Assembly (NCBI RefSeq): GCF_900104745.1
Contig: NZ_LT629732.1
Coordinates: 1,909,981-1,973,980, forward strand
Reading direction: 5' to 3'
Length of the DNA: 64,000 nt
Source of the DNA: Actinopolymorpha singaporensis
Lineage (GTDB): Bacteria; Actinomycetota; Actinomycetes; Propionibacteriales; Actinopolymorphaceae
How positions within the stretch are numbered: the first letter of the stretch is position 1; every line of letters begins with the position of its first letter. Under the pieces are notes generated by a model. The model searched no databases and was not told where the DNA came from. It was given only the letters and a program-made list of their open reading frames with translations. This document shows positions 45,033 through 54,198 of this stretch, piece by piece. The position numbers and the translations under genes were made by a program.

Positions 45033-46388
45033 TCACAGCCCGAGCCGCCGGGCGAGGTCGGAACGCAGCACGCCGTCCGGGTCGACCCGTGCCCGGGCCT
45101 TCCGCCAGGCGGGCAGCCGCGGATACATCGCGGGCAGCAGGTCGGCGCGCAGGGTGGAGTCCTTGGCGAGGTAGATCCGCCCGCCGGCCGCGACCACGCG
45201 GAGGTCGAAGTCGCGCAGCATGCCCGGCAGCCGCCGGTCGCCGAGCGGGATGTCCAGGGCCAGCGTCCAGCCGGGCATCGGGAACGACAGCGGCGCGGGG
45301 TTGCCCGGGCCGAACCGCTTCAGGACGGCCAGGAAGGACGCCACCCCGGCCTGGGACAGATCCCGTACGACCGAGCGCAGGGTGTCCTCGGCGCCGAACG
45401 GCACCACCAGCTGGTACTGCACGAACCCGCGCCGCCCGTACAGGCGGTTCCATCCCCGCACACCGTCCAGCGGGTGGAAGAAGGAAGGGATCGAGGTGAT
45501 CTCGCCGCGGCGTTCGCGAGGTGCCTTCCGGAACCACAGTTCGTTGAACGCCCGCACCGAGGCCCGGTTGAGCAGCCCGGACGGCGCCCACGGCGGTGCG
45601 GCCAGCGGAGAGCGCGGCGAGAACCCCAGCGGATCCCGGGAGGCCGAGCGCCCGAGCCGCGCCGGGTCCGCGTGCGATCCGCGGGTCAGCACGCTGCGGC
45701 CGGTCGCGGCGCCGCGGGCCAGCAGGTCGATCCAGGCGACGGTGTAGTGGTACCGGTCGTCGGTGGCGGCCATCACCGCGAGGGCCTCGTGGAGGTTGGC
45801 GGCGCGTTCGGTGTCCACGACCATCCGGGAGGTGCGCACCGGCAGGCACCGGAACGTCGCGGCCGTCACCACCCCGGTGAGCCCCATCCCGCCGACGGTC
45901 GCCCAGAACAGCTCCGGGTCGTCGTCGGGGGTGACGACGACGAGCTTGCCGCCGGGCAGCGCCAGGGTGAGGTCGACCAGTGCCGCGCCGAACGAGCCGT
46001 CGACGTGGTGGTTCTTGCCGTGAACGTCGGCGGCGATCGCCCCGCCCACAGTGACGTGCCGGGTGCCCGGGGTGACCGGGACGAACCAGCCGAGCGGCAG
46101 CAGGTCGCGCATCAGCTGGTCCAGGCTCAGTCCGGCGGACGCGCTGACGATGCCGTGCTCGGCGTCGATGGTGCGGGACGGGGCGAGGCCGGTGCAGTCG
46201 AGGACGAGCCCTCCGGCGTCCTGGGCGGCGTCGCCGTAGGAGCGGCCGAGACCGCGGGCGATCACCCCGCGCTCGGGCGGATCGGCCAGCGCGGCGGCCA
46301 CCTCCTCCGCCGACCGGGGACGCACCACCCGGGCGGCCGTGGGAGACGTACGCCCCCAGCCGGTGAGCAGCGTCGGCTCAGAACGCAT
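45033..46388 (-). CDS. dprE1: Decaprenylphosphoryl-beta-D-ribose oxidase
   Basis: FAD-dependent oxidase (451 residues) of the vanillyl-alcohol-oxidase type. FAD-binding segments [29 protein letters not shown] and [15 protein letters not shown], and the catalytic lysine in IYLAKDST, match DprE1. In the substrate pocket the segment reads PGWTLALD where M. tuberculosis has a cysteine (Cys387) that benzothiazinones modify; here it is alanine (about residue 377). ATG 46388 is chosen; GTG 46394 is two codons upstream. It overlaps the 3' end of ubiA by 11 nt. Confidence 0.93.
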   Translation of the reverse strand: MRSEPTLLTGWGRTSPTAARVVRPRSAEEVAAALADPPERGVIARGLGRSYGDAAQDAGGLVLDCTGLAPSRTIDAEHGIVSASAGLSLDQLMRDLLPLGWFVPVTPGTRHVTVGGAIAADVHGKNHHVDGSFGAALVDLTLALPGGKLVVVTPDDDPELFWATVGGMGLTGVVTAATFRCLPVRTSRMVVDTERAANLHEALAVMAATDDRYHYTVAWIDLLARGAATGRSVLTRGSHADPARLGRSASRDPLGFSPRSPLAAPPWAPSGLLNRASVRAFNELWFRKAPRERRGEITSIPSFFHPLDGVRGWNRLYGRRGFVQYQLVVPFGAEDTLRSVVRDLSQAGVASFLAVLKRFGPGNPAPLSFPMPGWTLALDIPLGDRRLPGMLRDFDLRVVAAGGRIYLAKDSTLRADLLPAMYPRLPAWRKARARVDPDGVLRSDLARRLGL

Positions 46389-47301
46389 AGACACCCACCG
46401 CGAGGCAGGCGACCACGAGCAGACCGGACACCAGCAGCATCCGGTCGTCGAAGACGATCTCCTCCGGCGCCTCGCCCGAACCGCCGTCCACCAGCATCGC
46501 GTACCGCAGGATCCCCACCGCGAACGGCACGATCGACAGCCCGAACGCGACCTTCGACATGCCCTCGTGGAGCTCGAACGCCCACAGGCAGTACGCCACC
46601 AGCAGGGCCCCGGACGTGGTGGCCCGGACGTAGCCGAGGAACTCCCGGGTGTAGAAGCGCAGCGTGAGCCGGGACCCGCCGAGCTCGGGGTTGCGCAGGC
46701 CGGCGTTGCGCAGCTCGGCCTCCCGCTTGCCGGCGACGACGAACAGCGAACCCAGCGTGGCCACGGTGAGGAACCAGCTGGACACCTCGACGTGCACCGC
46801 CGCCGCGCCCGCGACGGCCCGCAGCACGAAGCCCGCGGCGACGCTCACCAGGTCGACGATCGCCAGGTGCTTCAGCCACAGCGAGTAGGCGGTCGTGAGG
46901 GCGACGTACGCGGCGATCACCGCCGCCAGCTCCCAGCCGCCGGTGAGCAGGGACAACGCGACCCCGAGCATCAGGAACGCGACGCCCAGCGCGTACGCCA
47001 GGCCGACGGGCACGACGCCGGCGGCCACCGGACGGGTGCGCTTGCGGGGGTGCACCCGGTCGGCCACCGCGTCGCGGGCGTCGTTGACGAGGTAGGTGCC
47101 GCTGGCGGCCAGGCAGAAGGCGACGAACGCGAGAACGACGTCGAGCACAGCGCTCGGCCGGCCGAGCACGCCGGCGGCCGCCGGGGCGGCCAGCACCAGG
47201 AGGTTCTTGACCCACTGCCGGGGGCGGCAGGTGCGGACGAGTCCGCGCAGCCGCCCGGCCGGTGCCGGGGCGGCCGTTCGCCTCGGGGCGGTGGTCGTCA
47301 C
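46378..47301 (-). CDS. ubiA: Decaprenyl-phosphate phosphoribosyltransferase (UbiA family)
   Basis: 307-residue membrane prenyltransferase-like enzyme that moves 5-phosphoribose from PRPP to decaprenyl phosphate, first step to decaprenyl-phosphoryl-arabinose. Aspartate-rich motifs [19 protein letters not shown] and [21 protein letters not shown] are the UbiA signatures; the [15 protein letters not shown] start and KREAELRN loop fit the Rv3806c type. About nine helices. First gene of the DPA set. Confidence 0.92.
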   Translation of the reverse strand: MTTTAPRRTAAPAPAGRLRGLVRTCRPRQWVKNLLVLAAPAAAGVLGRPSAVLDVVLAFVAFCLAASGTYLVNDARDAVADRVHPRKRTRPVAAGVVPVGLAYALGVAFLMLGVALSLLTGGWELAAVIAAYVALTTAYSLWLKHLAIVDLVSVAAGFVLRAVAGAAAVHVEVSSWFLTVATLGSLFVVAGKREAELRNAGLRNPELGGSRLTLRFYTREFLGYVRATTSGALLVAYCLWAFELHEGMSKVAFGLSIVPFAVGILRYAMLVDGGSGEAPEEIVFDDRMLLVSGLLVVACLAVGVYAF

Positions 47302-47388
47302 GCAGGCATCCTAGAGTCTGCCCTCCCGGTCCCCCTGTGATCACAGCCGCCGCGCGGTGCCCTCCTCCCGGCGCTCTCCGGGGCTTCC

Positions 47389-47421
47389 CGGTGCACTCTC
47401 GGTGCGCTCTCGGTGCACTCT
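47389..47421. repeat. Three 11-bp direct repeats upstream of lysC
   Basis: CGGTGC(A/G)CTCT at 47389-47399, 47400-47410 and 47411-47421, in the 273-bp region between divergent ubiA and lysC. Could be one-turn-spaced binding sites or simple slippage; nothing else in this region is recognised. Confidence 0.6.
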
Positions 47422-47574
47422 CGACATTTGGACGCTCCGACCGCCTGGTGGGCAGCTCGCTAGACTGTCGGCCGTGACCGGCACCGGTCAGCAGGTCGGT
47501 GGTGCCGCGCACGCCGCCGTCCCGGCCGGTGCCCCACCGGTGCGGGAGTCCGATCCGCTGAGCAGGAGCATCCC

Positions 47575-48894
47575 GTGGGCCTTGTCGTGCAGAAGTACGG
47601 CGGGTCGTCGGTGGCCGATGCCCAAGGCATCAAGCGAGTCGCGCAACGCATTGTGGCGACCAAGAAGGCCGGCCACGATGTCGTCGTGGTCGTCTCGGCC
47701 ATGGGCGACACGACCGACGAACTCACCGATCTCGCTCAGCAGGTGACCCCGCTCCCGCCGCCGCGGGAGTTCGACATGCTGCTCACCGCCGGTGAGCGCA
47801 TCTCGATGGCCCTGCTGGCGATGGCGATCGCGCAGTTGGGCCAGGTCGCGAAGTCCTACACGGGCAGCCAGGCCGGCGTGCTCACCACGTCCCAGCACGG
47901 CCGTGCCAAGATCATCGACGTCACGCCGGGGCGGATCCGGCAGGCGCTGGACGAGGGCGCGATCGCGATCGTGGCCGGCTTCCAGGGCGTCTCCCAGGAC
48001 ACCAAGGAGATCACCACCCTCGGCCGCGGCGGCTCCGACACCACCGCTGTGGCGCTGGCCGCCTCGATGGGCGCCGACGTGTGCGAGATCTACACCGACG
48101 TCGACGGGGTCTTCACCGCCGATCCGAGGATCGTGCCGACCGCCCGCCGGATCCCGCGCATCAGCTACTCCGAGATGCTGGAGATGGCGGCCTGCGGCTC
48201 CAAGATCCTGCACCTGCGGTGCGTGGAGTACGCCCGCCGCTACCACATCCCCATCCACGTCAGGTCGTCGTTCAGCACCAAGATCGGCACCTGGGTCGCC
48301 GATCCGGAGGTCGTGGAGACCGCCCGGCGGGCCCACGTCACCGACACGCCGGACCCCATCGAGGAGGCCGAGATGGAACAACCGATCATTTCCGGGGTCT
48401 CGCACGACCGCACCGAGGCGAAGATCACGGTGGTGGGCGTCCCCGACAAGGTGGGCGAGGCGGCGCACATCTTCAGGACGCTGGCCGACGCCGAGATCAA
48501 CATCGACATGATCGTGCAGAACGTCTCCGGCGTGGCCACCGGCCGTACCGACATCTCTTTCAGCCTGCCCCGGGTCGACGGCCAGCAGGCGATGACGTCG
48601 CTGGCCAAGATCAAGGACACCGTGGGGTACGAGCAGTTGCTCTACGACGACCGCATCGGCAAGGTCTCGCTGATCGGCGCCGGAATGCGCACCAACCCGG
48701 GGGTGGCGGCGCGGTTCTTCCAGGCGATCTCGGAGGCCGGCGTCAACATCGAGATGATCTCCACCTCGGAGATCCGGGTGTCGGTCGTGGTCGACGAGGA
48801 CGGAGTGGACGCCGCGGTGGCGGCCGCCCACCACGCGTTCGACCTGGACGCCACCGAGGTCGAGGCCGTCGTCTACGGCGGCACCGGCCGCTAG
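47575..48894 (+). CDS. lysC: Aspartate kinase
   Basis: First enzyme of the aspartate pathway (lysine, threonine, methionine, diaminopimelate). 439 residues: kinase domain ([54 protein letters not shown]) and two ACT domains from about residue 270 that bind inhibitory lysine/threonine. GTG start with CAGGAG upstream. An internal start at 48373 probably gives the beta subunit. The usual partner asd is not downstream. Confidence 0.96.
   Translation: MGLVVQKYGGSSVADAQGIKRVAQRIVATKKAGHDVVVVVSAMGDTTDELTDLAQQVTPLPPPREFDMLLTAGERISMALLAMAIAQLGQVAKSYTGSQAGVLTTSQHGRAKIIDVTPGRIRQALDEGAIAIVAGFQGVSQDTKEITTLGRGGSDTTAVALAASMGADVCEIYTDVDGVFTADPRIVPTARRIPRISYSEMLEMAACGSKILHLRCVEYARRYHIPIHVRSSFSTKIGTWVADPEVVETARRAHVTDTPDPIEEAEMEQPIISGVSHDRTEAKITVVGVPDKVGEAAHIFRTLADAEINIDMIVQNVSGVATGRTDISFSLPRVDGQQAMTSLAKIKDTVGYEQLLYDDRIGKVSLIGAGMRTNPGVAARFFQAISEAGVNIEMISTSEIRVSVVVDEDGVDAAVAAAHHAFDLDATEVEAVVYGGTGR
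48373..48894 (+). CDS. Aspartate kinase beta subunit from internal start
   Basis: In-frame ATG at 48373 preceded by GAGGAGG at 48361-48367 (5-nt spacing). The product would be 173 residues, [19 protein letters not shown] onwards, both ACT domains only. This matches the known alpha/beta overlap of lysC in Corynebacterium and Mycobacterium, where the beta product is about 172 residues. Confidence 0.65.
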   Translation: MEQPIISGVSHDRTEAKITVVGVPDKVGEAAHIFRTLADAEINIDMIVQNVSGVATGRTDISFSLPRVDGQQAMTSLAKIKDTVGYEQLLYDDRIGKVSLIGAGMRTNPGVAARFFQAISEAGVNIEMISTSEIRVSVVVDEDGVDAAVAAAHHAFDLDATEVEAVVYGGTGR

Positions 48895-48988
48895 CTCCAG
48901 GGCCGCAGACCCTGGTCGGCGCGCCGGTGAGACTCAGCAGACGGGCGGCGTCGGTGCGGTCGATCGTCCGGTAATTGTCCCCGGGTGC

Positions 48989-50689
48989 TCACCTCGAGCG
49001 GGCCGGTGCATCGGCGTCGCTGGTCGCCCGGTGGCGACCGGTGGTGTAGCTACGCGGCCGCATCGCCAGGCACGCGACCACACCGGCGGCGAGCACGACC
49101 ACCGGCAGCAGCAGCGTGGTCCGCATGGCAGCAGTGAACGCGTGGTCGAACACGCTCGCGCCGAGCCGGCGTAGCTGGTCGGCGGCGGCGGCCGGAATTC
49201 CGGGCGGCAGCGGGGCCCGGGCGGCGGAGGAGAAGTCGCCGTTGCCGGCAGCCGCCCTGGCGAACGCATGCTCGAACTGCTCGCGATAGGCGGCGGGCAG
49301 CTTCGCGGCGGCGGCCGCGGCCTGGGCCGGTAGCTCGACGGCGAGCCGGGCCTGCAGCAGGACCCCGATGGCGGCGCTCCCGATCACGCCGCCCACCTGC
49401 CGGGAGGTGTTGAAGATCCCCGACCCGGCGCCGATCAGCCGCGGGTCCAGGCCCGAGGTGGCGAGGTTGGCCAGCGGGGAGAAGATGCAGCCGACGCCGA
49501 GTCCGGCGACCACGAAGGCCGGCGTGAGTGCCCAGCCGGTGCTGTCGAAGTGCGCCAGCATGGTCAGCATCAAGATGCCGAGCGCGAACGTCGCGATGCC
49601 GCCGGCGACGATCCACTTCCCGCTGACCCGGTCCGACATCCGCCCGGCGAAGGGCGCGACCACACCGGACACGAACGACAGCGGCGCGGTGATCAGGCCG
49701 GACATGATCGCCGAGTAACCCAGCACCGACTGGATGTAGATCACCAGCGGCAGGAACATGCCCGCCATCGTGAATCCCACGGTGATGTTGGCGAGGTTCG
49801 ACATGGAGAAGTTGCGGTGCCCGAACACCGCCAGCGGCAGCAGCGGCTCGTTCCGGTTGACCCGCTGCCACACCATGAACGCCACCAGCAGGAGTACGCC
49901 CGCCCCGATGATCTCGGGCACGGTGACCGGACCGGCGATCGTTCCCCAGTCGTAGCGCTGCCCCTCCTGCAGGCCGAAGACCACGCAGAGGAGCCCGACG
50001 CTGCTGAGCGCGATACCGATCGGGTCGAAGCGGTGGCTGTGCCGGGGCTGCCAGTCGGGCACCAGGAGGATCGTCGCCGTGATGGCGAGGACGCCGATCG
50101 GCACGTTGACGAAGAAGATCCACTCCCAGCCGAGGGTCTGGACGAGGACGCCGCCGAGCAGTGGACCGGTGATGGTGGCGACGCCGGCCACCGCGCCCCA
50201 CAGGCCCATCGGCGCGCCCCGCCTGCTGGGTGGGAACAGCCGGGTGACGAACGCCATCGTCTGCGGCGTCATCGCGGCCGCACCGAGGCCCTGAACCGCC
50301 CGGGCCGCGATCAGCGTGGCCGCACTGCCGGCGAACCCGCACGCGGCCGAGGCCAGGGTGAAGACGACCAGCCCGCCGAGGAAGAGCCGCTTCGGCCCGA
50401 ACCGGTCGCCGAGCCGTCCGGTGAGCAGCAGCGGTACGGCGTAGGTGAGCAGGTAGACGCTGTTGATCCAGATGACCTCGGACAGGCTGGCGTTCAGGCC
50501 GTTGATCATGGCCGGGATCGCGATGTTCACGATCGTGGTGTCCAGCATGATCATGAAGAAGCCGGCACACAGGGCGGCCAGGGCCAGCCAGGGCCTGTCG
50601 ACCTCGCCGGACGCGCCGCCGCCGGGCCCGCCGGCTGCCCCGCCGGACGCACCGCCGGCCGCGAAGTGTCTCGGGTTCGATCCGCTCAT
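48989..50689 (-). CDS. MFS drug exporter, DHA2 (14-helix) family
   Basis: 566 residues with about 14 hydrophobic segments and DHA2 motifs: LDTTIVNIAIPAM in helix 1, LTGRLGDRFGPKRLF, and GLWGAVAGVATITGPLLGGVLV in helix 5. The start at 50689 has GAGGAG upstream; the polar Gly-rich N-terminus is poorly conserved. No regulator adjacent. Likely exports lipophilic or cationic compounds with proton entry. Confidence 0.92.
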   Translation of the reverse strand: MSGSNPRHFAAGGASGGAAGGPGGGASGEVDRPWLALAALCAGFFMIMLDTTIVNIAIPAMINGLNASLSEVIWINSVYLLTYAVPLLLTGRLGDRFGPKRLFLGGLVVFTLASAACGFAGSAATLIAARAVQGLGAAAMTPQTMAFVTRLFPPSRRGAPMGLWGAVAGVATITGPLLGGVLVQTLGWEWIFFVNVPIGVLAITATILLVPDWQPRHSHRFDPIGIALSSVGLLCVVFGLQEGQRYDWGTIAGPVTVPEIIGAGVLLLVAFMVWQRVNRNEPLLPLAVFGHRNFSMSNLANITVGFTMAGMFLPLVIYIQSVLGYSAIMSGLITAPLSFVSGVVAPFAGRMSDRVSGKWIVAGGIATFALGILMLTMLAHFDSTGWALTPAFVVAGLGVGCIFSPLANLATSGLDPRLIGAGSGIFNTSRQVGGVIGSAAIGVLLQARLAVELPAQAAAAAAKLPAAYREQFEHAFARAAAGNGDFSSAARAPLPPGIPAAAADQLRRLGASVFDHAFTAAMRTTLLLPVVVLAAGVVACLAMRPRSYTTGRHRATSDADAPARSR

Positions 50690-50852
50690 CCGGTCGTCTC
50701 CTCGGTTTCCGGCTCGCAGCCCGGCGGTCGCGGCCGGTTCGGCCGCCCGCATCGCCAACTCATAGTTGACATCAGGCCGGACCGGGTCGGCCACGGAACC
50801 CCTCCGGAAAACCCCGCGCCCGGCGGGGGCGTGCGGCCGTACCCTGCCGACC

Positions 50853-51896
50853 ATGAACGCCGACCACGGGGACGTACGCGAAGCCACCGCACCCCGATCC
50901 GCTGGGCACGAAGCCACCAGGCGAGGCCGGCCCGACCTCTCCGTCCGGCCGATCGGGTCCGCCGACCTGCCCGCCTGGGCGAACCTCTTGCGGGCCGTGG
51001 AGATCGTGGACGACCAGGGCGAGCACTACGACACGGAGGACCTCGCCGAGGAGATGTCCGACGCCACACTCAGCGCCGCCGACGACACCCGTGCGCTGTG
51101 GGACGGCGAGGAGATGGTCGGCTACGCCGTGGTGCACGCCAGGCCGGGCGCCCAGGAGACTGACCGGATCCGGCTGGAAGGCGCGGTGCACCCGTTGTGG
51201 CGTCGGCGCGGTCTCGGCACGCGACTGCTGGACTGGATGTGCGACCGCGGCCGTCAGGCGCACACCCAGAAGAACCCCCAGGTGCCGGGGCTGCTCACCA
51301 CCGGGACCGGAGCCGGCAACGCCGGTGCGCGCACGATGCTGGAGCGGGCCGGCTTCACGCCCGCCCGCTACTTCTTCGGGATGCGGCGGGTGCTGTCCGA
51401 ACCCATCCCGGCGGCGGAGATCCCCGAAGGCCTCACGCTGACCACGTTCCGGCCCGAACTCGACGCCGCGCTTCGGGCCACGCACAACGAGACGTTCCTC
51501 GACCACTGGGGCTTCCAGCCGCGCGACGAGGAGGTCTGGCGGATCTGGATGACCGGGTCCCGGTCGTTCCGGGGCGCCACGTCCCACCTGCTGCTGGACG
51601 GTGACCGGATCGCGGCGTACGTCCTCACCTACGAGTACGAAGCCGACACCGCAGTCACCGGTGTCCGCGACTGCTACATCGGCCAGGTCGGCACCCGGCG
51701 GGAGTACCGCGGCCGCGGCGCCGCCCGTGCGCTGCTCAGCCGCACTCTGCTGGCGGCCCGCGACGCCGGGTTCGACGAGGCATCGCTCGGGGTGGACTCG
51801 GTCAATCCGACCGGCGCCCTCGGTCTGTACGAACGTCTCGGCTTCCGCACCAGGCGGGAGTGGGTCAACTACGACCTGGCGCTGGACGAGCCGTAG
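50853..51896 (+). CDS. Tandem-GNAT acetyltransferase
   Basis: 347 residues with two GNAT domains. First: GYAVVHARPG...HPLWRRRGLGTRLLDWM; second: AAYVLTYEYE...GTRREYRGRGAARALLSRTLLAARDAGFDEASLGVD with NPTGALGLYERLGF. Double GNAT layout as in mycothiol synthase MshD, but other unassigned families share it, so substrate is open. Converges on and overlaps the DUF418 gene by 28 nt. Confidence 0.88.
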   Translation: MNADHGDVREATAPRSAGHEATRRGRPDLSVRPIGSADLPAWANLLRAVEIVDDQGEHYDTEDLAEEMSDATLSAADDTRALWDGEEMVGYAVVHARPGAQETDRIRLEGAVHPLWRRRGLGTRLLDWMCDRGRQAHTQKNPQVPGLLTTGTGAGNAGARTMLERAGFTPARYFFGMRRVLSEPIPAAEIPEGLTLTTFRPELDAALRATHNETFLDHWGFQPRDEEVWRIWMTGSRSFRGATSHLLLDGDRIAAYVLTYEYEADTAVTGVRDCYIGQVGTRREYRGRGAARALLSRTLLAARDAGFDEASLGVDSVNPTGALGLYERLGFRTRREWVNYDLALDEP

Positions 51897-53122
51897 ACGA
51901 TCCGGCGCAACGCCACCTCCGCCGGACCACGTCGGCCGTGCCGGGCCAGCCAGGCCGAGCCGAGCACTGTCGCCAGCCAGGTCGCCACGGCCAGCAGGGC
52001 CGTCGCGGCACTGCCCAGCCGGGCGCCCAGGCCGAGCGCCCACGGCGACAGCAGCGGGACCAGGACGACCGACTGGGCGAGGTAGCACGACAGCGATCTC
52101 GCCCCGCAGGCCGCCAGCCCCGAGATCACTCGGCTGGTGGCGGAGGCGCGGGCGGTCCCGGCCGGGTGGGCTGTGCGGGCCGCGACCAGCCCGGCGAGGG
52201 CGGCCAGCCCGAGGCCGCCCGCCACACCGGTGCCGGTGTGCAGCACCGCCAGGCCGAGATCGACGCCCAGCGAGGTCGCCGGCCACACCCCGGCCACGAC
52301 CAGCGCGAACGGAACACCGCCCAGCACGCCAACGCCGATGCCGGCCCAGGCCGCCCAGCGCAGCGTCCGCGCGTACCGGTCCGGTTGGTCCAGGTGCCCG
52401 CGCCGGCCGGCCCACACGCCCAGGCAGATCGGGACGAGCATGCCGAGGGCGCTGACCGGCGTGGCCGGCAGCCACTCGCCCAGGCGGAGTGCGGCCGCCG
52501 TCAGCGGGGATGGCTCGGCAGCCGACGGCAGGTAGTGGACATGCGGTTCGGGCGGTACGCCGTACGTCGCACCGACCGCGAGGAACGGGATCGCGAGCAG
52601 GCCCGCGGTGAGCAGCAGCCGGCCGCCGCTCATGGCGAGCAGGGCGACGATCACCAGCCCGGCCAGGCCGTACGCGCCGAGCACGTCGCCGGAGAACAGC
52701 GCCACCGCGTGCACGAGACCGATGCCGAGCAGGGCGAGGTGCCGGCGGCGCAGCAGGCGGCGGACGGCGGCGTGGGTCGCGCCCGCGTCGAGTTGCCGGC
52801 GGACGAGGGACACCACGCCGTAGCCGAGCAGCGCGGCGAACATCGGGTACGCCCGGCCGTCGACGAACGCCGTGGTCGCGAACGTCACCAGCCGGTCCGC
52901 CCAGCCGGCCTCGGCCAGGTGGCCGCGCAGGCTCAGCGGCCGGTCGTACAGCAGGACCGGCGCGTTGGCCAGCGCGATGAGCAACAGCATCGCGCCCCGG
53001 GCGAGGTCGGGCGCCAGATGGCGCTCGGCCGCACCGACCGGTCCGCGCGTACCCGGAGGTCCGGCCACGTCCTGCGCGGGACGCAGGTCGAGAGGCCCCA
53101 CCGCCGGATCGAGACGCCCCAT
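51869..53122 (-). CDS. DUF418 (YeiB-like) membrane protein
   Basis: 417 residues, about ten helices. The family start is clear (LDLRPAQDVAGP...LAPDLARGAMLLLIALANAPVLLY) and the C-terminal DUF418 region includes GARSLSCYLAQSVVLVPLLSPW. Related to acyltransferase-3-like membrane proteins; function not established. The ATG at 53122 fits family length. Divergent from the next gene across 88 bp. Confidence 0.85.
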   Translation of the reverse strand: MGRLDPAVGPLDLRPAQDVAGPPGTRGPVGAAERHLAPDLARGAMLLLIALANAPVLLYDRPLSLRGHLAEAGWADRLVTFATTAFVDGRAYPMFAALLGYGVVSLVRRQLDAGATHAAVRRLLRRRHLALLGIGLVHAVALFSGDVLGAYGLAGLVIVALLAMSGGRLLLTAGLLAIPFLAVGATYGVPPEPHVHYLPSAAEPSPLTAAALRLGEWLPATPVSALGMLVPICLGVWAGRRGHLDQPDRYARTLRWAAWAGIGVGVLGGVPFALVVAGVWPATSLGVDLGLAVLHTGTGVAGGLGLAALAGLVAARTAHPAGTARASATSRVISGLAACGARSLSCYLAQSVVLVPLLSPWALGLGARLGSAATALLAVATWLATVLGSAWLARHGRRGPAEVALRRIVYGSSSARS

Positions 53123-53210
53123 ACGTGGTGAATGTACGTGACGTGACGGCGTGGCCGAGCGCGCACGAGCGTGCTGGGTGGTGCACACGCTCGAGGCCTA
53201 CCGTTGTGGC

Positions 53211-54188
53211 GTGAGACGTCGGCCGTTGCTCCTCTTCCTCGTCGTGGCGACGGTCGCCCTCGTCCCGTGGATCGGCTTCCTGCTGGTGACCCTGCCCGAC
53301 CAGTACCAGACCAGGCACTGGCGGCTGGCCTGGGTCGGCTTCGACCTGGCCCTGGTGGTCCTTCTCGGCCTGGCGGCGTGGTTCGGCTGGCGGCGGCGCC
53401 GCGCGGCGGTGCCCCTCCTGGTGGCCACGGCCGCGCTGCTGTGCTGCGACGCGTGGTTCGACGTCGTACTCGACTGGAACAGCCCGGACCGGTGGTTGTC
53501 GCTGGCCACCGCCGTCCTGGTGGAGGTCCCGATCGCGGTCCTGCTGGCCGTACGGGCGCGCACCATCGTCACCGCGGGGGTGGCCTCCCGGGAGCTGACC
53601 GTCCACGACATCGAACTCGTCCTGGGCAATCCGAGCGCGCAGCGCCTGCTCACCCTGTTGGGTACGCGGGTGATGACCACCGACGAGCTGGCCGCCGCGG
53701 CGAGCCTGTCGCGGGAGGAGGTCCGGGCGACGCTGCGCGAGCTGTCCCGGGCCGGGTACGTCGAGGCGGCCGGGCAGGGGTGGCGGGACGTGCCGCTCAA
53801 CCTGCGCGCCCCACGGCCCGAGGACTTCGCCGAGGCGGACCGGCCCCGGTTCGAGGCGTTCTGGGACGCCAGGCTCGCGCACGAGCTGAAGCTGTTCCGG
53901 CGGGCGTTCCGGCACCCGGAGCGGTTCGGGCCGTGGGCCCAGGGCTCGCGGGCGCGGCTCCTGCTGTCCCAGGGCGAGCTCCGCCGGTTCGCCGACGAGT
54001 ACCTCGAGCTCCTGGACCGCTACCAGCTCCTCCACGCGGACGGCGGGGGTGACGGCGACGGCGACGGCGAGGTGCGGGCGGTCGCGCTCCGCTTCTACGC
54101 GTTCCCGGACGATCTCCTGACGGCGGATACCGACAGTGCGTCCGGGCGCGCAGTCCCGGTCGACGGCCCCGGGCGCGACACACCATAG
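53211..54188 (+). CDS. Four-helix membrane protein with cytoplasmic winged-helix domain
   Basis: 325 residues from GTG 53211. Four hydrophobic segments ([74 protein letters not shown]) are followed by a winged-helix region near residues 150-190 ([36 protein letters not shown]) and a helical C-terminal part. This looks like a membrane-bound one-component regulator. The stop lies 10 nt before the glycyl-tRNA synthetase start, so they are probably cotranscribed. No named family recognised. Confidence 0.8.
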   Translation: MRRRPLLLFLVVATVALVPWIGFLLVTLPDQYQTRHWRLAWVGFDLALVVLLGLAAWFGWRRRRAAVPLLVATAALLCCDAWFDVVLDWNSPDRWLSLATAVLVEVPIAVLLAVRARTIVTAGVASRELTVHDIELVLGNPSAQRLLTLLGTRVMTTDELAAAASLSREEVRATLRELSRAGYVEAAGQGWRDVPLNLRAPRPEDFAEADRPRFEAFWDARLAHELKLFRRAFRHPERFGPWAQGSRARLLLSQGELRRFADEYLELLDRYQLLHADGGGDGDGDGEVRAVALRFYAFPDDLLTADTDSASGRAVPVDGPGRDTP

Positions 54189-54198
54189 GGTGGTCCGC

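Noticed and set aside
47302-47574. Lysine riboswitch or other leader RNA before lysC
   Set aside because: The region is short and I could not find the conserved lysine-riboswitch core; only the 11-bp repeats stand out.
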